In this document: positions 24,141-34,434 of the stretch, in pieces
How positions within the stretch are numbered: the stretch's first letter is position 1
Layout: every line of letters starts with the position of its first letter
From: Miscanthus floridulus
Lineage: Eukaryota; Streptophyta; Magnoliopsida; Poales; Poaceae
Direction: 5' to 3'
NCBI RefSeq assembly: GCF_019320115.1
Contig: NC_089598.1
Location: forward strand, 31,515,983-31,579,982
DNA length: 64,000 nucleotides
Translations under genes and position numbers: made by a program
The notes under the pieces: generated by a model
What the model saw: the letters and a program-made list of their open reading frames with translations, nothing else
What the model was told of the DNA's origin: nothing
Databases searched by the model: none

Positions 24141-24710
24141 TCAAACTTCAGGCTCGGTATCCATTCCGGAATTATTACCGCCTTCATCATCACTTTCATC
24201 GATCATTACTAATTCTTCAGGATCTTCTTCCTCTTCCTCTGCCGATTCATCATCATCGGCAATGATGACACCGGGGTCCATGGCATCAGCTTGAGGCTCA
24301 TGATTCGGATTTAGTAGATTGCTAAGCCTATGAACTTCCTCATGTAGATAAGTATTATGTTCTTCTAAATCTTCTACATAGAATTCTAGCTCATGAGTTC
24401 TAGCTCTAGCTACATTTTCCCTATGACAAGCCTCATTTCTTCCCTCCACTGTACGAACCAACATACGTTCGTAGTTCCTATGCGCGGTGGTGAGATGCCT
24501 CAATTGACCCTGTAATTCTCCTATTTGTATAACATCCAAAGCCCTATCTCTAGTAGATTGTGCTAACTCTATAGAAACCCTCAGTATCTCTGCCTGGGGA
24601 TCAGGCCTAGTACTGCTACTGCTAGCACCATCATTTCTAGGGGCAAGTTGGTGACGAGGAACTCCTTTGGGTCCAGTGGACTTATGGGGCGTCATCTTGG
24701 CACGAGCCAT
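24141..24710 (-). CDS. Element A extra ORF upstream of gag: H3-tail-like N-terminus, coiled coil, acidic tail
   Basis: The first ATG, at 24710, opens an uninterrupted 189-residue frame between PBS and gag. It begins MARAKMTPHKSTG and continues to a HQLAPRN segment, an eroded match to the histone H3 tail that keeps A1, R2, K4, K9, S10, T11 and G12. A helical, heptad-rich middle (about residues 40-130, ending EEHNTYLHEEVHRLSNLL) predicts a coiled coil. The C-terminus (about 145-175) is dominated by Asp and Glu. The globular domain present in the element B homologue is absent. A preceding CTACAG one base before the ATG resembles a 3' splice site. Function is unknown. It has no stop, although the adjacent gag-pol has four. 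It is not a histone: there is no histone fold. Confidence 0.75.
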   Translation of the reverse strand: MARAKMTPHKSTGPKGVPRHQLAPRNDGASSSSTRPDPQAEILRVSIELAQSTRDRALDVIQIGELQGQLRHLTTAHRNYERMLVRTVEGRNEACHRENVARARTHELEFYVEDLEEHNTYLHEEVHRLSNLLNPNHEPQADAMDPGVIIADDDESAEEEEEDPEELVMIDESDDEGGNNSGMDTEPEV

Positions 24711-25100
24711 ACTGTAGGAAGCCAATTTAATCCAAATAAGACCATTTGATCAAAATCCAAAAAGTAGCTAAGATGGATTACATTCCTCATCCCAGACTCA
24801 CTACTCAACTCTAGACTAAGAGGTGAAGGAAGTAACGAGTGAATTATTCATGATGCATGAATCGTTCTTACGAACAAAAACATCAACGTTTATAATGCAC
24901 ATAAACAACATTTATTTTTATATAGGGCATAGAAAAATTACTACTCCACCACACAAAACCTTTTTAATCAAATACGGAATGGTGAGAAAGAAATAAGATA
25001 AGTCAGAAGCAATTTGGACTAAATTATCAAGTTAAATTTAGTCATTCCAAATCATTTTGAAGTTTTTGTAAAACAATACAACAAAAACCTTGTAACGATC

Positions 25101-25112
25101 GCTCTGATACCA
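25101..25112 (-). other. Primer-binding site of element A (initiator tRNA-Met type)
   Basis: On the minus strand TGGTATCAGAGC lies three bases from the 5' LTR end. It is complementary to the 3' end of plant initiator tRNA-Met, the usual primer for chromoviruses. Confidence 0.85.
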
Positions 25113-25115
25113 TTC

Positions 25116-28100
25116 TGTGGCAGAATGTAACACCCTAAAATTTGCCTCTTTTGAAAGAGTTAAAATGATTTAAGTTGGAATTTTTGTGCACATGAACTAT
25201 AGGAAATAAAATTTTTCATTAAATTAAAATACATTATAAGGTAGCAACATGTTTGATGCATACATGCTATTGCATTTAATTTTATTGGTTGAGTGGTTTT
25301 AATTGAAAAGTCAAAATGGTTAAAATGCTTTTGAAATGAAATTAAAAATGGCTTTGAAATAAAAGAAAAGAAAGAAAAGAAAATTAGAAAAAAATAAAAG
25401 TATTATTAAAGTTGTAAAGTTATCTTGGAAAGCCTAACAAAATTGTCTATTTTTATTTGAATAGAAAAGTATATTGAAACTATACTTGAATTTGTTTGGA
25501 ATTTAACTTGAGATTTTGAAAAACTAAATAGGAAAAAGAATTTGAATTGAAAATAAATAAATAAATAAAAACTCCCCTCTCTCATTTGGCCCGAAGGCCC
25601 AGTTTCCCCGGCCCACTCCCACGCCTCACTCCCCCTCCCTTCTCCCTTCCTTCAGCGCCCGGCCCACTCCTCGCCGGCCCAGCCAGCGCCTCCTCCTCCC
25701 TTCCCGCTTTCTCCCGCACCAGCCCACTACCGCGTGGCCTGGCTTGGCACCGGGGCCCGCAGCTCCCGCGGCCGTCTGCTCCTTCTTCCTCTCACTACAC
25801 CCTGGCCCCATTCGTCAGCGTGCACCCGCACTCGCACGCGCAAGTCACCGGCCGCTCTTCGGCCTGCCCACAGCACCGCTGGCCCGCGCGTTAGTCGCCC
25901 GCACCTGCACGCGCTTCGCCCTTCTCCCTCACTGCCCCTCTGGCCCACTCGTCAGCCAGACCCCCTTCTCCCCCTTCCCTTCTTTCCCCCTGCTTCTTTC
26001 CTTTCTAGATGCCCGCCGATGGCGCTACAACGACGGCAAGCCACCGCGCCACATGGAAAGCAGCCAGATGGAAGGCCATCGCCGTGCCCCGCTCCCTTCC
26101 TTCCATGCCGCAGCACCCTCGGCCTATAAAGCCGAGCCAAACCCCCATTCCTTCTCCCTTTTCCCGGCCGCGCTCAAGCAACTCCCCGCCGCCGGCAATC
26201 TCCCTCACCCGCGCCTCAATCCCCATCGCCGAGGAGTCCCGGAGCTCCGTAGTGATCCACCGCGCCCGTGGGTACCTCCATATCTTGTTTTTTGTCACAT
26301 TTTGGTCGGATTCGCCCTCACCCACGCCCTCCCTCTCTCCTCAGATCGCCGCTACCGTGGACCGCGCCTTCGGAGGCCTTCCAGATGCCGTGACCACCAC
26401 CGTGGGACTCACGGTGAGCTCCTCCGTCTTCCCGTGACTTCCTTTCGATGCTTCGTACACTAGAACGCCGCATCCACAAGCTCGGCTCGCCGCTGGCCAT
26501 GGCGCCCTTGTTGGAGATGCCGTGCCGCCACCGGAGTTCCTCCCGTTCACTCCACACCGTCAGATCGAGCACAGACGGCCTAGATTAGAACAACCGGTTG
26601 GTTATGTAACCGGTGCACCACGGACTCGTGGACGTGGTCCACGGCGCCATGTCACCGCGTCCACCACGCCACATGGTGAACCGCACCACTTGCAGAGTGC
26701 CACGTGCCCGCCTGGTCAGCAGCCAGGGGTCAACCCACGGTCAGCCGTGCACGTTTTGCAGATTAGCCCCTGGAGTTTTAAGAAATTAACCCGCAGTCCG
26801 TGGCAGTTCAAAAGAATTACAAATCCGTCCTGTTTTTATTCGGTTAGGACCCTGTAATTTCCAGAATTAGTGTGCCCAGTCCAAAATACATTTAAATTCA
26901 GAATTTTAATTGTTTTAATTCAAAAATGAGTTCAAATATTTACAGAAATGCCACTGAATCTTATTTTATGCGTAACTTTTGCGTTTTAAGTCCGATTTGA
27001 CCCGTTTGAATTGCGTTAGGATCGTATTTACATTTTCTACATGTTTATATGACTGTTAGGCATGTTTTCAACACTTGAAATTCATGGGTAGATTTAATCT
27101 ATTAATTAACTAAAGCAAAACTTGTTTAAATCATAACTCATTCATTCTAACTCCGAAATAGTCCGTTCAAGTTGCGTTTGTTTCGTAACATCGAGATCTA
27201 CGTATTAGTAATGATGTTTACTATATTACTATTTCATAAAAATCATAGTTTAAATCATATCTTGATTAAAGATTATACAACTGAGTTTTATACAAAAAAT
27301 ATGATCTGTTTTACTTTTGTTTTATAATTCAAATCTAAAATTGACTTAATTCAATCCATATTGTTTATAAAATATCTTTTGTATATGAATTCATATAGTT
27401 AACATAAATGAAGCCTATAGTTTATTTTTTCACGTATTCAACAAATCTTTCGGTAGATGTATCTTTTTCACCGTAGCTTCGATTAGCGTGCTTCTCGCCA
27501 CTGTGTGTTCGTAGTGATACGTAGAATCATATATTAATCTCTTTTACTTATTTTTCTATGATTGGTGTACTGTTCTGATATAGATACAACTATATGCTAT
27601 GCATGTATGTGTATTGATGTTTGTGTGGTGTTCTACGAATTACGTCCAGTCGGTGAGATATACGTGGTGATCCAGAAGAAGAAGAAGGACATCAAAGAAT
27701 AAAGCTTACCGAAGGATCGGTGTGTAAGGCAAGTATAGCATGGGATTATCCTTGTTACCTATTCACATTTAATCACTTAATTCATATTGCATGTGTCTCC
27801 CTTGTTACCATTAAGGATATCCTAGATATTTGATATCTTGCACCTTGACACCTTTGGGATATTGCATTGGATAGTTTTTGCTAGTGCTTAATCAAAACCA
27901 TGATCTTGTAACTTGACTAATGATATATGCAATAAACATTAAAATATGACTTTTTAGTAACATGGAACCAGGGGGCTGGAGTGTTTATATGCTTCAGATT
28001 CCTCTCCCTAAGGACTTATCTGTAAGCGATCATCCGGGACTTATAGTACAGCTATGAGGGCCATATGGCTCTAGCTTTAGCTCAGTATGAGGATCTTTTC

Positions 28101-31100
28101 TAGCTTGTTAGTGGTTACCTTTGAGGCGCAGGGTATGTTTCCTTTGCTGCTAGGAAGTGTGTACCGTGCTGCGATGCCCACGCATGCCACTCCTAGAGAT
28201 AGGCCACATACGCCTGGCGGCCCTAACTTGTTAGAGGAATTCTTTGAAAGGCTTCATAGTGAACCCTGCCGACCTTCCTTGGAAGTGGGTCAAGAGAATA
28301 GCTACCTCAGGCGAAAGGGTAAATCACAACTCATAGTGAACATGTACAAACTCTGCAGAGTATAAAACTGTTATAACAGCCGTGCTCACGGACACGAGAG
28401 GCCTTGGACCCTTATGGAATAGAGATGATCACAAATGGATAATTATACTAATGATCAATTGTTTATGCTATACATTATCATGATTACCTGATCATGTGTT
28501 TAAGGGAATGATAAATTCTTTGCCACCCAACTGCTTAAAAAGATGATCTATTAAAGCTAATCGCAGTTAAACCAGTGTCAGCCATTTTGAGCCTCATGAA
28601 CCCCATGATATAATTGTTAAGTACGACATGTACTTACGCTTGCTTTATTTTTTTTTCTATACATTGGATAAAAATCCTGGATGGGTACCAGATTGCTGGT
28701 TTGGAGGAGTTAGGCTTGTGGTCAACCAGTCAGTCGTCCCTGTGGATTTGGAGTCTTCGCCAGAAGATCGGAGTCAACTTTCCGCTGTCTTTACTCTAAG
28801 GGTACTTTTCTTTTACTAATACGTTATGTAATAAGTATTGTCTTTTGATATTACCCTTATTTGTGGCTATATGTGAGATTTGACTTCCTGGGCTCACATA
28901 TAGTGTGTATCTGGTTTTGTCTTTAAAACTGGGTGCTACACAGAACCTCCTAAGTTATAGGGCCCACATGCACCTGTCACTGTCCGATGACCTTTGACAT
29001 CTATGCATATGTTTCCATGAACTTAAAAAGACTGTCGGGTGTCCTCGGGGAACCCCGAATCATCCACGATTTCCGAGCAGGATCACATTACAAAGTCATT
29101 GCAGTATTACAACATTTATTCAAATATCAATACCAGAGTAAAAACAGCGGAAGTCTTATGATAACATAGTTTACAAACCAGTTGTTTCAAACCTTACAAA
29201 CTAAGTTCGATAATTATTACAAACCATAGTAGTAGTGGAGTGGCATAATTAACATATACATAACACACAAAATAAACATCCTGCCCAAGGATCACACATT
29301 TACTTCTCATTGTTAGAACGAACGATAGTCATGCAGCACGATCCAAAACAGATCTGCTCATGAGGCTCACCTGCAATAAGGGTCAACGAACCCTGAGTAC
29401 AAAAGTACTCAACAAGACTTAACCGAAATAAACTGATAGAACTCAGGAATGCCGGCTCATGGGATTCAAGGTATGGCTTTAACAATAATCAAAGTCCTTT
29501 TGCGTAAAAGCTCTTTAACAAAATTCTTTAATTCCAAGGTAAAACTTTATAAGTACCACATATGAATCGGCCATGATCCATAATGAGAACATGAACTTCA
29601 TATCAATCTTTTTCGCAAACCTTTCTCAAGTTCTAGTTATTAATACTATGATGATGAACAGTGAGTTGAGTCTCCATAACCGAGGAGCAACGACATTTCA
29701 AACCGATTAAAAAGTACAAATTTCATAATTTTTGGACAAATAATTAAGCCTAGAAAAATCATGGAAATCCATTTATTAATAAATTGAGCAATTTTTATCA
29801 CATTTAAAAAGTACTGAAAAACATTATTTCATATTTTTATTAAATACTTTACATCACATAGAAGTCACACAAAAATTTTCATAATTTTTGGAGCTCTAAA
29901 TAAATCTACACAAAAATAACAAAAACAGACACTATTCATTTATTTCAGAAAATAGAAAAATCCATTTTTGAACTACACAGTCACTGACATGGTGACCCCA
30001 CCTGTCATCCCCTGCCTCCCGCTTTGACTACGGCGATGATGGCGCTGACCGGCGATATCTCGACGACGGCGAGATCAACGGCGACGGCGAAGGCACTAAC
30101 ATGATCACTACATCACGGCGCACCGATTTGTGGCACAAACGCGACCAATTACTGCCTGGACCGAGCACTACGCCGGCCATGGCGGCTGCGGTGGCACGGC
30201 GACACTATGCCGGCGAAATGAAGCCGAAAACGGGGAAACAGAGGGCATGGGAAGGTCCAGTAGCTCACCACGAACACGTTGGAGCAAAGAACGAGACCGG
30301 ATAAGCTACGATGACACGGGTCGACGTTGACAGCGGTCACGGCGGAGCGATCTTTGACAACGGCGATGCTCCAGTAGCTGTGGTGGTCAAAATGAGAAAT
30401 CAATGGGTCACAAAGCACTACATCATTGCGGCGAAGCCAAAGCAAGACTCGGCAAGGGCAGAGACTCACCGTAGCGCGCTGGCCACGGCGACGCGGGCTC
30501 GACGGCGGGGCTACCGGTCGTGGAGAAGAAACACGACGAGTGGCAGTTCCCAGCGAAATTAAGCTGAATTAATGGGTTGGCTGAGCGCGTAAGGATAAGG
30601 CGGAGCTAATGGATGCTTTGCTGCAACGGCAGAGGCACTGGTTCGACGATGAGGGCTCACCGGAGATGATCGGCAACGTCGGGAAAAACAGAGGACGAAG
30701 GAAGAACAACGACGACGGCGTCGGAGCTTTATAGGGCGGCTAAGGAAGCAAGGAGAAGCCACAGCGACGCCTTTCCTGCGCCAGCACAAAGCCAAGGCCG
30801 CCACGCGCACGCCTGGAACGCCGAAGACGGTCGCCGGCCATGTAGCTTCGGCGGTGAACACTGTTCACAGTATTTACAAGTTTGCCATTCGCCAAAATTC
30901 ACAAATTACTCTCAAATTTTCATAACAACTCAAAAATATCCAAAAATAAAAGTTGTTGAAAATCAAAAGTTCTACAACTTTGCTTTTATAACCATCTCCT
31001 AATTCGGTTTTGATTTTGAGATGATCTTTTAAATTCAAATAGGGGATATTTAACGAATTACGCCTTTTTAAATTACTCCAAATTTTTCTAAACAACTTGA

Positions 31101-31414
31101 AAAACTCCAAAAATAAACTTTGTATAACTTGTCAAGCTCTACACTTTTGCTTTTGGGCCCAACCACAAAATATGCTTAGATTTTGAAATGGATTTTCAGG
31201 GTAGGGTTTAAATACTGAAAAGCGGGGTTTTCTCGAAAAATTCAAAACCCAAACAAACTTTGAACTTGAGTCAAACAATACAATTCAACACTCATTACAC
31301 AAATGTAAACTTGTTTTAGTGAATGCATATCAAAGTTTTCACCAAATGCCAAATGCTTTGCAATGCATATGATGACATGTCAGATTTTAATATTTAAACA
31401 CCCGAGGTGTTACA
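25116..31414 (-). repeat. 5' LTR of element A, split by a solo LTR and carrying a 1.1-kb deletion
   Basis: LTR sequence occupies 25116-25125 and 28946-31414. Between them lies a solo LTR plus its duplicated target. Without this insertion the LTR is 2479 bp against 3594 bp for the left copy. The difference is a deletion at about 29705, which joins sequence equivalent to 16485 and 17605 of the other LTR. Confidence 0.88.
25126..28940 (+). mobile_element. Solo LTR of another Ty3/gypsy (Tekay-like) family
   Basis: The sequence begins TGTAACACCCTAAAATTTGCC-like and ends GGGTGCTACA, flanked by CAGAA on both sides (25121-25125 and 28941-28945). It is 3815 bp with no gag, pol, PBS or PPT, so it is a single LTR left by recombination between the two LTRs of a complete element. 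A GC-rich block (about 25570-26700) contains CTATAAAG at 26124-26131 as a probable promoter. Open frames in this block (25744-26463 and others) are composition-driven Pro/Arg/Ser-rich frames and are not proposed as genes. Confidence 0.85.
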
Positions 31415-31419
31415 GAGCT

Positions 31420-33969
31420 GGTCCCAGACGTCCCTCTCCCGCCGTAGGAACATCGACTTCCTGAGGGACCGGGCCTCGAGCTCCTGGGTAGGCAAAATAG
31501 GGGTCAAGTACTATGAGAAAACTCAGAAAAAGATGACACAGCACCGGGAAAGATAGCGCGCACCGGGGCAACCCCGGGCAGATCATCAGCCACGATGGAC
31601 AGCGCTGTCCGCAGCGACCGCTTCGCTAGCTGGCAAAATTGCTCAAAGGAACCCTAGCGCCCCCCTCGGCCGTGTCCTCAAGGGCGAACAGAGGCTCCCC
31701 CTCAGGGTCATCTCGGCTCCACCACAAGACACGCGGGTGATCCCACCCGTGGGACTCGGGTCGTACCTGCATGAGGGCTGAGCTCCCCTCGGCAGGAGTC
31801 AGGACTGGCTGCTCCACGGTGCTGGCCACCTCGACGTCCGCCACCTCCTTCCCCCGGGAAGTATCTTCAGAGGAGATTGTCTGAACCTCCACTTCTTGGG
31901 TGCTCTCCTGCGATGGTGGCAGGTCTTGGACCGGGGGCAGTACTAAAGCATCCCCCGCCTCGGTCTCCGCCACCTCGGCCTCGGTGGTCCCGGGAGCTCC
32001 AGCCTCTGCCACCTTGGCCTCGGAGGTCCTAGGGGCCTCGACCTCGCCCTCGGTGGCCTCAACGACTAAAGGTGCCTCGGCTTCATCTGACTTGCAGGCC
32101 TCAGCCTCACGGGACGTAGGCGCCTCCTCCCCGCTTGCTTCGTGGCCGCCTCGGCAGCCTCCTCTGGGGCGACCGGCTGCTTCGGGTCGGCCCTCGCCGA
32201 CGCCGCGCCACACTGTATGGTGGCCTATGCCTCCACCACCCATTGAGCGGTGGAGCCGGTGCTCACCTTAAGCGCCTTACGTGGCGCCAGGGCAGGTGCC
32301 TCCGCCTAATGCTTTCGGCTGAAAGCAAAAGCACTCACAAGGTCAGCATACGAGCGGGAGATGCTGCAAACTCCACTGACAAAACACTCACCTCAAATGG
32401 GGACACAACCACTTTGGCACTGCGTCCCTCGTCCTCTGTAACAGCGGCAGTGGCGGCGGTGGCACGGCCCCCACGTCTACTGGTGCCGGCCGGCCCTCGC
32501 CGGACTCCAGCATCCCCTCGACCCTCTATGGAGATGGTTGCATTGCCCCCACCGGCGCCTGCTCCATCTCCACCGTCGAGCCCACCGGGCTGACGGCACG
32601 CTTCCCTAATGCCCGTGCCTCGGGCGTGTCGGCCACGGCCCTAGGGTGGGCGATCATCGACCCTGAGGCGTCCTCTCCTCCTCCTCCTAGAAACGTTGGG
32701 CTACTCGTCGGTGCCCCGGGCACCGTCCCCCTGATGTTAGGGTGGTGGTCCAGGGGACCCCGCCCTACCTCGCTCTCGTCGTCATCGCTCGAGGAATCCG
32801 ACAACGACGGTGACGGAGACGGCTCCACCGGGAGACCATCGTGCCTCTGCTGCCGGCGACGTTTCTCCAGCTTGTCGTGCTCGAGGTTTTTCCTCTTGCG
32901 CCTTGCCTCCACAGCGTCCTTCCACTTCTTCTACGCCTCAGCATGCGCCCTGTTCATCGCCCGCCACTCTGCGTCCTCAGGAATAGGCTGTGGGGATGCT
33001 CGCACATCCCTCATCCCCTGCAGGAATAGCGAACGCAAATAAGAGAATAGGAAAATGCAAGGAGCAAGGAGGCCTCGGGGGCTGCAGCGGCGCGTGACTC
33101 ACCAGAGAGATGTACCCCCACGATGGGCGCATCGGGAATGAAGCCAGACCACTGCTCCTTAGCCACCCCTCCACCGTCTCTCTCACCCAACGTAGAATCT
33201 CCTCGTTGAAGAGGGCGATGGCGGACAACCGGACGCCGCCAATCGGCCCATACGGTGTCATCTCGAACAGGCGCTGCCACCGAGCCATCAGCGGCAACAC
33301 CCTCCGGTGGTGGAAGGCCGCCACGACCATGACCGCCATAAGGCCGTGGCCGCATAGCCTCTCCAGCGCCTCCAGGAGCGGTCGTAGCTTGGGCTGATCA
33401 GCCACCGGGACGCCGTACCTCCACCTCTCTGGCTGGCTCTCCACGACCCGCCCGGTATAGGGGGGAAGCCCGCCGTCATCGTTGCGGAGGTAGAATCAAC
33501 TATTGTACCAGCGGTGGTTGGATGACACGAGCTGGGCCGGGATGTAGAGGAGCTGCCAGTCTTGGCGCACTTGGAGAGTGCAGCCGCCGGCCCTCATCGC
33601 CTTTTGCATGCCCACCATGCCCGCCGGCTTGGTGGTGAGCCACGCCCAAAAAAGGTGGAGCCACAGCTCCCAGTGGGGGATGATGCCTAGGTACCCCTCG
33701 CAGACGACGACGAAGATGGCCGCCTATGCAATGGAGTTGGGGTTGAAGTTGTGGAGCTCCACACCATAGTAATGCAGGAGCGTCCGCATGAACCGGTCCA
33801 CCGGTAGGCCGAGACCATGCTTGTGGAAGGCCACAAAGCTCACGATGTTGCCATCGCATGGCCTCGGCTCCGGCTCGCTCCCCGGAGCAATCCACTTTGG
33901 CCTATTGGGGTCGGTGACCGAGCGGAGGAGACCGTCATCGACAAGCGATTGCAGAGTCTCCATGGACAC
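31420..33969 (-). pseudogene. T1 opposite-strand gene, N-terminal and middle parts (gypsy-type 'Transposase_28'-like domain)
   Basis: The minus strand starts at 33969 (MSMETLQSLVDDGLL). GNIVSFVAFHKHGLGLP and LLHYYGVELHNFNPNSI follow, a domain found in plant Tat-element accessory proteins and catalogued as a putative gypsy-type transposon domain (Transposase_28). Stops near 33724 and 33500 interrupt it. A further domain segment occupies 33444-33010 (AFHHRRVLPLMARWQRL, then WVRETVEGWL). Low-complexity Ser/Glu/Pro-rich and Ala/Glu-rich parts lie at 32912-32526 and 32243-31626. The gene continues beyond chromovirus A at 15711. Its role in the element is unknown. It is not a DNA transposase despite the domain's name. 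Confidence 0.65.
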
Positions 33970-34187
33970 ATCAGGTGGACCCCAAGGATCCGCCTAGAGG
34001 ACAACAGTGCCACCTCTCATGGGTGTGGCGGAGAACGCGACTACGGCGGTAACGCGTACTCTCTCTCTCTCTCCCTATCCCCCTTCTCCCTTCTTCTCCC
34101 CGGCGCTCTCTATTCTTAGCAACCGCTCAAGGGCAGAAACAGTCGAACGTATGCAGGCAAAGTAAGAAGGGGAGGGGTGAGGCTCGT

Positions 34188-34199
34188 CACATATTTATG
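34188..34199 (-). promoter_or_regulatory. TATA-like element for the T1 opposite-strand gene
   Basis: On the minus strand CATAAATATG lies about 220 bases upstream of the start at 33969. The equivalent gene in the second Tat element has a better TATA box (41312) in a similar position, supporting an independent promoter. Confidence 0.4.
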
Positions 34200-34434
34200 A
34201 GGGAAGGGGGCAAAATAGATGGGCGACGAAACCGGGGAAGTTTCCCTCATATCCGGCGCAGTTAATCCGGATCCGATTAAATCCCCACGCGTCCACCTTT
34301 TCCTTATTAACCACGTGCGCACAGTAACATCCCATCTGCAGACATCACGTCGCATCCGACCACAGCAACGGCAGGCACCGTTCTGTCTCCCCGAGAAACT
34401 GCCTCAAAAGGCGCACCCGATTCCTTCCAGGCTT

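Larger units (their letters stand above)
15712..31414 (-). mobile_element. Chromovirus (Tekay/Del-like Ty3/gypsy) element A, nested in T1
   Basis: A 15.7-kb minus-strand element is flanked by GAGCT (15707-15711 and 31415-31419). The left LTR is its 3' LTR (15712-19305); the right LTR is its 5' LTR (25116-31414, itself interrupted). Internal order on the minus strand is PBS (25112), extra ORF (24710), gag (23965), pol with chromodomain (to 19474), PPT (19321). The chromodomain after integrase places it among chromoviruses. It cuts the opposite-strand gene of T1, so it is younger than T1. Confidence 0.93.

Noticed and set aside
25744..26463. 239-residue plus-strand frame in the solo LTR
   Set aside because: It overlaps other long frames in a GC-rich island, is low in complexity and has no family resemblance.
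25116..31414. A single 6.3-kb LTR
   Set aside because: CAGAA duplicates and canonical TGTAAC/CTACA ends at 25126 and 28940 show an inserted solo LTR inside a shorter LTR.
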